A stretch of DNA of 64,000 nucleotides from Fistularia commersonii (taxonomy: Eukaryota > Chordata > Actinopteri > Syngnathiformes > Fistulariidae): contig JBBMNZ010000034.1 in assembly GCA_037954325.1 (NCBI GenBank), positions 9,504,501-9,568,500 on the forward strand, read 5' to 3'. This document shows positions 11,151 to 22,700 of this stretch, in pieces (within the stretch, counting starts at the first letter, position 1; each line of letters begins with the position of its first letter). A program made the position numbers and the translations under genes. Under the pieces are notes generated by a model. That model was not told the DNA's origin and did not search any database. It saw only the letters and a list, made by a program, of their open reading frames with translations.

Positions 11151-12010
11151 AGCTGCCGGCTCCTCCCGTTCCAGATGCCTTTCCCCTCCCGCCCGCTTCG
11201 GGTGTCGTCGTTTTTTTTGTTCCCCCCCCCCCCCGGAAACGTCGGACGCCGAAGCGTCGTCGTCTTTCCGAACTTTGACAGGCTGGTCTTCTACCGGACT
11301 CTCAACTCTCTCTCTCTTGCGAAATGCCAAATCCTTTTCCCCCCCCCACCAATCTCTTCCCTGAATGACACGGATTCCACCGCGGCTCAGCCCAAAGAGA
11401 AAGAGGAAAGTTCTGGAAATGAGGCTTTTTTTTTTTTTGGTTTATTTTGTTTTTTTTTGGGTTTTTTTGTCGGGATGTCTTTGCCGTAATTGAAAACTGA
11501 AGCCCTGGTGGCCGTCTCTACGCACTGAACCCTTTTCCTGAAGGGAACGAGCCAATGATGCACTGTACTGTATGATAATGTCAATAGCAATATTTATAGA
11601 TGTGTTATAATGCTTTCCAGTGGCCTGTTCGCCAGGATGAGTAGGAAGGACCGCGACAAACCCCGCCGGGGGGGTGAAGACGAGCGACTCACCACCATCA
11701 GTGCTTTGAACATGACACCGTGTGCTTTTGCGGGTCCACGACGGGACGGCCGAGGCCCGAGACGCCGGGCGCGATGCCGCTCGGTGGGAAGAGCGGAGGA
11801 CGGCGTCGAGGGCGATCGGTCGCGGGAGTAAGATGAGCGATTCCGACCCGACTCGAGGGAAATTTACATTTATGGAAAAAAGAAAAAAGAAAAAAAAAGA
11901 GCAAACCGTGATCTCGATATAGAGAGAATTGTCTGACGTGACTGTATTTGTGACGCCAAATGACCCGTCAGAGTTCGTGGAATAAATTACAGTATTTAGG
12001 ATTTTAAAGT
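11151..12010 (+). other. plxnd1: plxnd1 3' UTR and poly(A) signal
   Basis: After the TGA at 11148-11150 comes non-coding sequence with runs of C and T. The first AATAAA on this strand is at 11981-11986, giving a 3' UTR of roughly 0.85 kb. The cleavage site is inferred, not seen. Confidence 0.6.
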
Positions 12011-12219
12011 GTCCAGTCGTGATGGGGTTTGTTTTGACTCGGGTTCTGAGGATTGTGAGTCGTCCTGGCGTCGTCCTGGCGTCGGGGTTCCTCAGGGTTC
12101 TCAGAGAACGTCCTGGAGGTTCAGTGGCGACCGCGGATGGTCCAGACGCGTGAGGGATTTTTTTGTCATGGTTGAGCTGTGAATGAGACGTAAATGTCTG
12201 TCAAACGTGAGAATGCTGA

Positions 12220-13480
12220 ATGGTTGAATCTCTAAAAATGTGACTGAATGAGAGGGTGAATGATTTTTTTTTGTTATGATCCTAGTTATGAATGAGGGGG
12301 TGAATGGTTGTATCTATAAAAATGTGATTGAATGAGTGGGTGAATGATTTTTTGTTATGATCCTAGTTATGTATGAGGGGGTGAATGGTTGTATCTCTAA
12401 AAATGTGATTGAATGGGAAGGTGAATGATTGTATCTCTAAATATTTGAGTGAATGAGAGGATGAATGATTTTTTTATCATGATCCTAGTTATGAATGAGA
12501 AGGTGAATAATTGTATCTCTAAATATTTGAGTGAATGAGTGGATGAATGATTTTTTGTCATGGTCTGAGTATTGAATGAGAGGGTGAATGGTTTTATCTC
12601 TAAAAATGTGATTGAATGAGTGGGTGAATGATTTTTTGTTATGATCCTAGTTATGAATGAGAGGGTGAAAGGTTGTATCTCTAAAAATGTGACTGAATGA
12701 GAAGGTGAATGATTTTTCGTCATGGTCTGAGTCATGAATGAGAGGATGAATGGTTTTATCTCTAAAAATGTGCTTGAATGAGAGGGTGAATGATTTTTTG
12801 TTATGATCCTTACTATGAATGAGAGGATGAATGGTTGTATCTCTAAACATGTGATTGAATGAGAAGGTGAATGATTGTATCTAGATATTTGAGTGAGTGA
12901 GTGGGCGAATGATTTTTTTGTCATGGTCTGAGTCATGAATGAGCGGGTGATGATTTTATCTCTAAAATTGTGATCGAATGAGAGGGTGAATGATTTTTTA
13001 TTATGATCATAGCTTTGAATGAGAGAGTGAATTGTTATATCTCTAAAAATGCAATTGAATGGGAAGGTGAATGATTGTATCTCTAAATATTTGAGTGAGT
13101 GAGTGAGTGAGTGGGTGAATGATTTTTTGTCATGATCCTACTTATGAATGAGAGGGTGAATAATTGTATCTCTAAATATTTGAGTGAATGAGCGGATGAA
13201 TGATTTTTTGTTATGGTCTGAGTAATGAATGAGAGGGTGAATGGTTTTATCTCTAAAAATGTGATCGAATGAGAGGGTGAATATCTTTTTATTATGATCC
13301 TAGCTATGAATGAGAGGGTGAATATTTTTTTATTATGATCCAAGCTATGAATGAGAGGGTGAATTATTATATCCAACATTGTGAGCAAACGAGAGGGTGA
13401 ATGATTTTTTTGTGGTGATCCGATCTATGAGAGGGCGAATGTTTATATCTCACATTTCGAGTGAATGATTTTGGTCATGA
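12220..13480. repeat. About 81-bp minisatellite, roughly 15 copies
   Basis: The repeat unit contains GTATCTCTAAAAATGTGA, GAATGAGAGGGTGAATGATT and TTATGATCCTAGTTATGAATG. The phrase TATCTCTAAA recurs near 12388, 12430, 12510, 12596, 12678, 12759, 12840 and onward, mostly about 81 bases apart. The 3' copies are shorter and more diverged. Because 81 is divisible by three, the array keeps long spurious frames open on the minus strand (12397-12936, 13083-13388). These are not genes. Confidence 0.93.
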
Positions 13481-13689
13481 TCTGCGCTGTGAATGGTTTT
13501 AAAAAGGGCTAAATGATGTTAAAATGACAGCATGGATGGCTGTATGCGATGTGTCTCTATGACATGTGAACATCTACTTGGGGTTCCTCAGGGTTCTCCA
13601 GGTTCCTCCTGCGGTCCAAACACACAGGAGGTTCACTGGAGACCTTACATCGTCCATATTGTCTACCTGCGACTTACAACTCCAAACGA

Positions 13690-14210
13690 TTCACATCATA
13701 TGGAATAATATAGGACGTTTATAATAATAATTTATTAATCCCTCATGGGGAAATTCATTCTCTGCAAGTAACCCATCATGGAAGAATCATGAGAAGTCCA
13801 GGAGAGCATTTAGGGGTTCAGCGTCGACACACTAGGAGGAGCCGGGAATCGCATGGTTGCATGTCTGCATCTTCGATGCGCAGGTGTTCACATCAATAAT
13901 ATACATCATGTGAATAATTGTCTCTCTCTATTTTTTTTAATACTTTATTAATCCCTTGTGGGAAATTCCTCTCTGCATTGAAGACATCAAGGATGAAACA
14001 TGAGCTCGCGGTTCCAGGAGCACTTAAAGCTTCGCCGTCGAACCCGGAACATCATCCAACAATATATGTTGTGCGAATGAGACGGTTGCGCGTCTCTAAG
14101 TGCGTCCCTGTGATTGGTCCAGGGTGAAACCTCGCCCAATCACAGCTGGGATAGGCTCCGCCCCCCCCCCGCCCGCAGGATAAGCTGTGCAGAAAACGTA
14201 TGAATGAATC
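13690..14210. repeat. Dispersed repeats downstream of plxnd1
   Basis: Two related pieces, around 13730-13800 and 13930-14000, share TTATTAATCCC and GGAAATTC-type phrases. The piece at 14105-14205 carries CGCCCAATCACAGCTGGGAT and GGCTCCGCCCCC. All resemble common fish interspersed repeats. Confidence 0.55.
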
Positions 14211-15397
14211 TAACGGCGCTTCATATTTCAACGCTTTACGTCGCGGTGGATTTTAACAACATTTGAGAACCATCAGGAGTTGGCCTGCCGTCCTGAAGCC
14301 GCAAACCTGCATCTGGAACTTTTCACCATCCCTTGTAAATGTTCTCATGAAAAAGTACGTCAGGGCGGAAACGCCAGGAGGACATTTAGCCTCTTGTGTG
14401 TGTTTTTTATTTTTATTTTTATTTTTTATTGCAGGACGAAGTACAAATTCCACAAACCTTTACACAGTAATAACCCTCACGCACGACGTCCGTTCGACAA
14501 CGACAATAAAAACGTGCGTCCAGTCAATTGCAGGAGGCGCCTTCACCCGGCGGAGCCTCGCCTGGAGATCCGATTCACTAAAAACTCATCTCAGAGACGT
14601 CTAGACAGATTCATGACTAACTCCATCTAAGTGTTAAAAAGTTCAAGCGGTTGTTGTGGGGGGTGGAGGAGGGAGAGCGTTCAGAGAAAAGGAACCCTTT
14701 GCCGTGTCGCGTTCTGGTGAGGAAAACGTTTGTTTTACCAAAAATGGGACTCAGTGATAAGGCGTCCGTCAGGAGCGTTCGGCGGGGATTATTCTGATCA
14801 CACAAAGCCATGGGTGATCTTTTAATCGGCCCGCCGGGGGCGAAACACGTGGCCGTAAAACGTTCCTAGCTGGTTTATTTCTTTTTTTTCGGTGCCGAGC
14901 GGACGATAAGCCGCTGCCTGGACCGGGATCAGCTCGAACCCGGTCGTGAATCGTGAACGTCTGGCTTCACGTCGAAGTGATTTTTTGTTTTCGTCGACGC
15001 CAGAAGAAACTTCGGAATTCTCTCACTTTCGCTTTCGAAGAACTGATTCCCAGCGAGATGCAGCGCTGGGAATGTTTTAATGGGATGTTTTAAATCTTCC
15101 CGCTGATCGGCTTTTAAAAAAAAAAAAAAATCCACTTGTGTTTTACGTATTTGGAGACGAAGCTTCTGGTTTCCCGCCTCGGCTCCTCCCTGACGCCAGC
15201 TGGACGCCTTCCAGCACTGAATGGATTGAAAACACACACCGTTGTGTGTCGCCCAGGTGCGGCCGCGACGCGTGGAGGGGATTATCCGCGAGGGTCGGCC
15301 AATGGCGGGGGCCCGAGGTGTGCGAAGGACAGATGGGATGGCGATCGGGGCGGGCGGGGGGGATTAGAGGAGGCGAGGACGGGGCGGGGGTCGTAGG
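14211..15397. other. Intergenic stretch with no recognised gene
   Basis: Lies between the repeats and the opsin stop codon. The open frames here (for example 14263-14630) have no recognisable domain and no splice context. On the minus strand it would hold the opsin 3' UTR. I saw no clear minus-strand AATAAA close to the stop. Confidence 0.5.
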
Positions 15398-15851
15398 TCA
15401 AGCGGGGGCCACCTGGCTGGAGGAGATGGACGAAGTCTGAGTTTTAGAGAGCGCTGTGGCTTCTTCCTCTCCGAACGGGTTCTTCCCGCAGCAGACGGTG
15501 GTGATCATGCAGTTCCTGAACTGAAGGCCGCAGAGGAAAAACACAAAAACGCGGAAATCGGTGAGGATTCGGCGCCGGAAGGCGAGCGGGACGTTTCCAC
15601 GCCGTACCTGTTTGTTTAGCAGAATGTAGATCACCGGGTTGTACAGGGCGGCGCTCTTGGCGAAGAAGGCCGGCGCCGTCATGAACACCGGCCCGAACTC
15701 CGTCCCTTGGTTGGCGAAGATGAACCAGGCCACGCTGGCGTACGGGACCCAGCACACCAGGAAGGAGATCACCATGACGATGACCATACGTGTCACTTCC
15801 TTCTCAGCTCTCTGTGTGGTCTCAGACTCTTGCTGTTGCGCTGCAGCCTGA

Positions 15852-15898
<47 letters not shown>

Positions 15899-18357
15899 TC
15901 AAACACATCCTTGTGATCCAAGTGTGAACAAATAAATGGCGGCTGTTTAAGTGTAGCATGAATTTAAAATGCATGCATTTTTCAGTCTACTGAGTAAATA
16001 ACTGAAAGAGTCTGGAAAATTGAGAAAGAAGAAAAGTAAATAAATGAAAATAAAAATGAATGAAAATGAGATTTGAAAAATAAAAATAGATTGAAAAAAA
16101 ATTAAAATAGATACATGGTAATAAAAATAATAAAAAAAGATTAAATATGAAATTAAATAAACGTTGTTTGAGCCTTATTTTCACCTGTAACGTTCTCTGC
16201 ATTAAACCCTTTTCAGTTTGCAAACATCTTAGTAATTCAAGTTTCAAGCTGCAAACTTGGCCATGAAAATTAGATTGAAACAATAAAAATTTATTTTAAG
16301 AAATTAAATAAATAAATGGAAACGAAAATCATAAAAAAAGATTCAATAAGAAATAAAATAAATTGTGTTCAAGTCTTATTTTCACGAGTAATGTTTTCTG
16401 CAATAAACCCAATTCGATATGGAAACATCTTAGTAATTCAAGTTTCAAGCTGCAAACTTGGCCATGAAACTTTGCTAAAAAAATTAATAGATTTAAAAAA
16501 AATAAATGGAAATAGAAATAATGAAAAAAGATTCAAAATGAAATCAAATAAATTGTGTTCAATCCTTATTTTCACAAGTAATGTTCTCTGCATTAAACCC
16601 AATTCAATACGCAAACATCTTAGTAATTCAGGTTTCAAGCTGCAAAAGTGGCCATGAAAGAAGTTTAAAAAAACTAAAAATAGATTTAAAAAAAACAAAA
16701 AATCAATAAATAAACTGAAATAAAAATAATAAAGACCATTCAATATGAACTAAAATAAATTGTGTTCGAGCCTTATTTTCACCCCTAATCCCAGTTCAAT
16801 ACGCGAACATCTTAGTAATTCAAGCTACACGCCGCAAACTTGGCCGTCAGATAGGACGGCCGCATGATACAATAATCATGTTATATCACATGTTTGATGT
16901 CATTTTATCTTTAATCTGCCAAAAGAAATATAATCAAGCACCTTCTAATGTGTGTAAATGTCCTGACTAACGGTCCGAACGTCCGAGCGTGTGTGTGTTC
17001 TAGAAGATGCCAAAGCCCCCCCGGGCACATAAAAAAGTTTGCCTTTGGACGTCGAAAGACGATTTCAAATTTTAAAAGCATTGTGTTCCAAGCGTTTTGA
17101 TCGGATAATCAATTATGCATGTCCTTCCACTATTATTAATGCAGGCTTTGGGGGTGACACAGTGAGGCGGCTGACTGCCCTTTAGCTGTAGGACCTGGGC
17201 ATAAGCTGCCATGTTGGCAAGGATCTGCCCTCCTGAAGTGTCCTTGAGCTATTAAATCCCTCTCATCTCCAGTGACGCTGCTCTGCGATGCTCCCAACCT
17301 CCCCGCGGAGGACGTACGATAAGGAAATAATTCCTCCACAGCCACAAACAGGGGTACCACAACCATATTATTATTGATGTTGCATCTGGCAGTGGTGATC
17401 CTACCGCTCGCACAGTGCATAGTAAGCGGCTGTAGCAGAAGAAAATAATGATGAGAGGGATACAGAAGTGGAGGACAAACATGTAGATGACAAATGAGGT
17501 GTTGTGGATCTCGGGTTTTGGCGTGTAGTAGTCGATCCCGCAGGAACACTGCATTCCCTCTGGGATGTACCTGCATCCATACACAAGATAATAATACACC
17601 TATCACAACCATGGTCACGTGATATACAGGAAACAGTATGCCTTGTGCTAAAAACCCATTTTTTCGGCGGCGGAACGAGTCCGCGGCTCGATGTACCGGG
17701 ACCATCCGAGCAGAGGGGGCGCGGCGCAGGTGAGCGCCATGATCCACGTGAACCCCAGGCCGGCGATGGCGTGGTTCTCTCCGAAGCGGAAGTTGGTCAT
17801 GGGCTTGCAGACCACGACGTAGCGTTCGATTGCGAGAACCACCAGAGACCACAGAGCGATCTCTCCTGAGACACGGCGTGAAACAAACAAACAAACAAAC
17901 AAAACAAAACAAAAATTCTCTTTTCTTGTTTAAAGTGCGGAATTGATAAAACCGACCGTGACGGCGATTCGGATCGCAAACGGAAAATCGTCTTACCCCC
18001 CAGCGTGGCGAAGAATCCTTCAATACTGCAGCCGGTCACACCTAAAATGAAGTATCCGTGCAGGGCCGTGTAGAGCGTCACCGTGAAGCCCCCGACCACC
18101 ATGAAGAGGTCGGCCACGGCCAGATTCAGCAAGACGTAGTTCAGGGGGGTCCTCAGTTTTTTGTGCTTGACGGTGACATAAAGGGTGAGGAAGTTAATGG
18201 GAAAGGCGGTGATGATGAGGAACAGCATGTACGCGGCCAGAAGAGAGTACTGCCACGGGTCGGCCAGGTAGTACTGCGGGTGCTCGAAGGGGCTGAGAAC
18301 CAGACCCGTCCTGTTGGACATCGGGACGTAAAAGTTGGGTCCCTCTGTGCCGTTCAT
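15398..18357 (-). CDS. exorh: Rhodopsin-type opsin, intron-containing, most likely exo-rhodopsin
   Basis: Light-sensing GPCR. Exons (minus strand): 18357-17997, 17865-17697, 17570-17405, 15847-15608, 15520-15398; 352 codons plus TGA. Exon lengths 361, 169, 166 and 240 equal those of human RHO. Visible features: MNGTEG N-terminus with N2 and N15 glycosylation sites, C110/C187 disulfide pair, counter-ion E113, E122, ERY at 134-136, W265, retinal-binding K296 in FFAKSAA, NPVIY, palmitoylation pair CC, and the QVAPA ciliary-targeting tail. Tuning residues D83, E122, F261 and A292 fit a roughly 500 nm rod-type pigment. Teleost retinal rho is an intronless retrocopy; the intron-bearing gene next to ift122 and plxnd1 is the pineal exo-rhodopsin. 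If the species were a non-teleost ray-finned fish, the same gene would be rho itself. Confidence 0.93.
15855..15895. repeat. (CA)n microsatellite abutting the opsin exon 4 acceptor
   Basis: On the coding (minus) strand this is a (GT)n tract of about 20 units ending a few bases before the acceptor TGCGCTCAG of the exon at 15847. Confidence 0.95.
16186..16860. repeat. About 195-bp tandem repeat, four copies, in opsin intron 3
   Basis: The phrase CATCTTAGTAATTCAAG or a close variant occurs near 16226, 16426, 16617 and 16810. Each time it is preceded by TTCTCTGCATTAAACCC-like sequence (or a remnant of it) and followed by GCTGCAAACTTGGCC-like sequence. The units are separated by AAATAAATGAAAATAAA-type AT-rich spacers. 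No coding capacity. Confidence 0.85.
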
Positions 18358-18491
18358 GGCTGCGGTTCACGGCGGCGACGCTTCCCCCGAATCTCGTCCG
18401 CCTCGTCTCCAGATTAAAAACGAGGGCGTCTTGTGCGGTCGGAGAAGGGAAATGGAAGACGTGCTCTGCAGCCCCTGGAGCTGGTGCGGCA

Positions 18492-18516
18492 CCTTTTAAC
18501 AGGCCGACCGGATTAG
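18492..18516 (-). promoter_or_regulatory. exorh: Candidate opsin core promoter: TATA-like and CRX/OTX-type sites
   Basis: About 140 bp upstream of the ATG, the minus strand reads GTTAAAAGG (18500-18492), a TATA-like element. Just upstream of it is CTAATCC (18516-18510), the core bound by CRX/OTX homeodomain factors in photoreceptor and pineal promoters. The spacing would put the transcription start near 18465. I did not see the zebrafish exorh PIPE element near here. This is inference from motifs only. Confidence 0.45.
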
Positions 18517-19107
18517 GGACGCGTACGAAGCAAAGAGTTAGCGGAGATGGAATTAAGACACTCAATCACGGCCCCCTCCCCTCCGTCTCTCTTTGCCTCA
18601 CGCCCACACAAACACCGACTCATAACTGGTATTACAAAGGACTCCAGAAATAGCTGTTATGTTAAGCATTTTCAAGGGCAGAGGTTACAACCATGCCTGT
18701 CCAAACCCCATCATTACTGTCATGTGCATCAATGCATCATCAGCGCCAGGCGGCGGACGAGGAGGAGGGAGAGCGAAGAGGGGCAAATCGTCCTCGCCGC
18801 GACTCAAAACTGTTCAGGGCGGAGAAAATACAAATTAAATTTCTTGAGCAATTCCACTTATTTGCATCCGTGAAGCCTAATCCTTCGCCGCCGCATAATG
18901 CAGAGCTCGATTTATACCCTTACATGCAATCAGAAGCACTGGGGCGTGCTGCTCGGCGCCGACACCCTCCCCTCAACCCTCAAATCCAAAAGTTTAATCG
19001 GAAAAAAAGTAAGAACTTATTATTCCACTTGACTCTTGGACACAAAGAGAGCCGCACAAGAATGACAATAGTTACAAAAAAACAGTTGGTGAAGTCAACC
19101 ACGGCTT
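18517..19107. other. Intergenic region upstream of the opsin
   Basis: Single-copy-looking sequence with no recognised exon. Open frames at 18547-18873 and 18693-19142 have no domain and no splice support. It should contain the opsin upstream control region. Confidence 0.5.
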
Positions 19108-19113
19108 TTTATT
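19108..19113 (-). other. ift122: Candidate ift122 poly(A) signal
   Basis: The plus strand reads TTTATT, so the ift122 strand reads AATAAA, about 630 bases past the stop codon. It is a plausible 3' end; the site is not proven. Confidence 0.45.
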
Positions 19114-19745
19114 GGAAACACGTGTCAATCACAGCCTTATAAAAATATATTTTCTCGTAGAAGCACAGGTGACATCCTCTACTGCCCGTCGCGATAAAAT
19201 ACAGCTCGCTGGCTGTTTGCGGGGAAGAGAAAAAAAAAAATCTGGTCTTTTGTCATAGAAACAATTTCAAGATAAACTATTTATCATTTCAATAAAACTA
19301 TTTTTTTCCCTTTTTTTTCCGCTCGGCAGCTACGTCCCCGTTCAGACCAATGATGTAATCAGTGACAGCTCCGGGTAATCTGATCCAAGTAATCCAGCAG
19401 GACTCGCCGCGCTGATGGTGCACTTTTTGGACTTTTTTTTTTTTCCATAACGACGGCACGGAGGGCCGATCTCGCACCGTGACCGATCGCGCAGGCGTAC
19501 GCTCCGGTGACGAATAAAGATTTTTGTCGTACCATCTAATGGCCATCTGCCTTGTGGGCGAAGGATCGCCCCTCTGAGGGCATCTCACGTTTCTCCAAGG
19601 GCCATTACTAGAGTAGATTTGGTGTTCGGTGGAGAAGGAGTGCATTCCAGCCCCGACTTTACTTCTTTTTCCGGTATCTCAAGGGGGCTCTGCGTGACGT
19701 TGAAAAACAAAACCTGGCATTCTTAAGTCCCTCTCTGAGTCGTGT

Positions 19746-22700
19746 TCAGTTTGGCTCGTCGATGGGTCTGCGGCAGTAAGGACAGCAGTTGTGCTGAAGC
19801 ACCAGAAGCTCGTAATCCTCACTGTGGAACATCTACGGGGAAATAGGAGAGCGGAAAGTTTAGAAACGGACTGAATCACGAAGAGGGCCGATGACTGTCT
19901 CCAAAAGGAGAGTCGGGGAGTCCTGGCGCTGGACGCGGTACCTTGAAGCAGGTGGGGCACATGGTGATGCTGACGTCGGGCAGCAGGGAGCGGAAGTATT
20001 CCCATTTGAGGGGCTTGGGCCAGCGCTTTATCAGGACGTCCCTCCTGCTCATGGAGCGCAGCACCAACTGGCTCACCTTGACGGGGACGAAGTTTGAGCC
20101 TCCCTGCTGTTAGGGGAAAACACGCAAACGCGTCCGCGCTCTGTTATGGACCGTAACCGCGTCGCAGTCGGCAGAAGGTTTGTGGCCTCCGGGTTCGTAC
20201 TTACTTCGAAACTCATTTTGGCGGTGAAGGGGTCTTCCGCTGCGTCATCCAAAACATCGTCGATTCTCAAAGCCTCTGATCGGCGTTAAGTCGAGGACAA
20301 ATTGAGAAAACGGAGAACATTTCGACGGCGACACGTGCGGCGTTTTTGCCGTCGCTAATTTCAGGCGTAGACCGACAACAATGACTCCGACCGTGCAAAA
20401 GTGTTCGAAATGTAACATCGGTTGTGGTTGTCAATCAAAGCGTGGCTTTGCGACAACAGAGCAGACCTCGGTGCCCTTGAGTGTCTGCCGGCTAATGCAG
20501 GTTAATCCCTGCACTAGGGCTGCGGCTCCGAGGGTTAGTGTCATTAAGATGAGACAGGAGAGCCTCGCTAACCCTATTAGCTCAAGAGCTAAGATGACTT
20601 AGCTCTGACAGCTTAACCACCAACACAGAATCCAGGCCAGCGTAGACTAAAACAGCTTCTTAGAACTGTCACAAGGCAGAGAGGAGTCACATGCTCTGCC
20701 TGGAAGAGCCGTGTGGTCTTTCGGGGCAGGAACATAAGCTCCCGCGACCGGCACGGCGACGAGTTAGCGGCTCCTCAAAAGCACAGAAACGGTCGGCTCC
20801 TTCGCCTGGGTGTATTAGCGCGCAGATAAATAGAGGATACCTCCGTTGTCCATGTCGTGCCAACGCGCTTCCTTCTGATCCGTGTGAGGGACTTCTAGGT
20901 CGATGAGAGAGACGGCCTCCTCGTCACCGATCCCCTCCTCGAGGTAGAACTGCACCAGGGGAAGAACCTCTGTTTTAGCAGAAAACACATCGGAATAAAC
21001 ACACAAACGCGCAGTTTTTGAGCGATCTTGCCGCTAAGCTGGCGCTCACCGTATGATGAAGCTGAGTAAATGAAGGGCTGCCTGCAGTTGATGCATCCGC
21101 ATCCCTGGTTGCTCAGCAGGGGGTTGTTGGTGGAGCATCGGTAGCACATCATGCCCTCTATCAGGTCCTGGAACGCCAAACGCCAGGTAAAGTAAAGTTG
21201 TTGTTTATTGGGGAAAAGCAATAGTTAAATCAACGACTGCGCTTAACGGGCAAAGTTGGAATTTCCACAGACCAGCAGAAGCCCCCCCTTTTCAGGCTTT
21301 CCGCCCCGGCCAAAGTCAACAAAGACCCGAGATTTAATGCAAACCTACGGGTGTCTGAAATGCGACCTTGAGAGCGTTCTTCCCGTTTGAGCCGGGGTCC
21401 GAAAAGGCGGTCGACGCATTAATGATACCTGACTTAAGACGCTGTTTCACTGCAGGATGCCCCGTATTACATCACCACGGCAGCTAAACTGAGGGTAGAA
21501 AGCCTCTGCATGATCAATAGCGGGTCAAATGTGCTTAACCCAGTTCAAGTCAGCGAGACTCGGTGTTATGTCAAAATACACCCGCTGCATTACAATCAGC
21601 GGCTTCTGAAAAGAATATTTTGTGATTTCCTGAGATTCCAAGTAATCTGGCTCATTCTGGTCATTGATAAATTCTTTCAGCTTTGATTCAGCTTATTTTT
21701 TCAATTTCTCCCTGCCGAGTTTGAGGAAATACCTTACAAATTTAACATTTAAAAAAACAAACAAAATCTAATTCTTATTCCTATAATTCCTTTTGTGCAG
21801 AAAATGATCCGCGTCCATTGCGGAATCCCAACATTTAAACCATCGCTAAAAACCCAACACGGCCACCACGGACACGTCGCCCACCTCGCTGTCACGGCAG
21901 GGCTTGGAGCGAATGGCGAGGCTGCCCAGATCGATGGACTCCTGAAAGCGGGAGGGTATACGCAGCTTCTGGAGATTCTCGTAGCAGTACCTGGCAAGCT
22001 TATAGGCACCCAGTTTTCCACTCTGCTTGGCCAAGGCAAACAAGGTGTTACTAGTCATCCGGTAAAGGAAAACCCACGAGAAGAGACGGCGAGTATGCGG
22101 TCTGAACACTCTGACTGGAGAATTGGTTTCTGGATGCCAATCACAGAGAGCCGGTCGCGTTGGCCGAATGCCTTGTAAGCAATACCCCCGTTAGTTTGTT
22201 AGCGAGCGTCTATAGGCTCTGGAGCCAGCGCGGGGAAAATTGTTGCTTATTTGTGTTTACATGGAGACCGATTGTTCAAAGCGCTGTGGGAGAGTGGCAA
22301 TGACAGGTCAATGAGTTGCAGCTGCGGCAGCTCGGCGCTGGAACTCTTCCATCTCCTCAAATTTAACAAAACTCCTCTCCTTTCCTCTCGACCCGGCCGC
22401 TCGGCGGCTCCTCCCACACACCCAGTTCTGTAGCGCGGCCGGGGCTTTTGATAAATGTGCGTGCCCCCGTTGCGCAGTTTAGCTAGGCCAAATTCTCTCT
22501 GACATTTTGGTTAATTGTTTGAACCGATGCGGCGGGGCAGAGTTTATAAATCTAAAGTTTTTCAGGTACATGCTGCTCAGACCGCATGGGTTCGGATGTG
22601 TCGCCGCGGGAACTTCGGAGTCGATATTTCATCAAATTAAAGCGTGTTGTTGGGCCGTGCGAATGCAAACCCAGCTTCCCGTAATCAAACCATTTGTTTA

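Noticed and set aside
12397..12936. 179-codon open frame on the minus strand with internal repeats
   Set aside because: It is the 81-bp minisatellite read in one frame. The period is divisible by three, so no stop arises. There is no splice or promoter context.
17136..18023. 295-codon open frame across opsin exons
   Set aside because: It overlaps opsin exons out of frame and crosses introns. The true exons are fixed by conserved lengths and splice sites.
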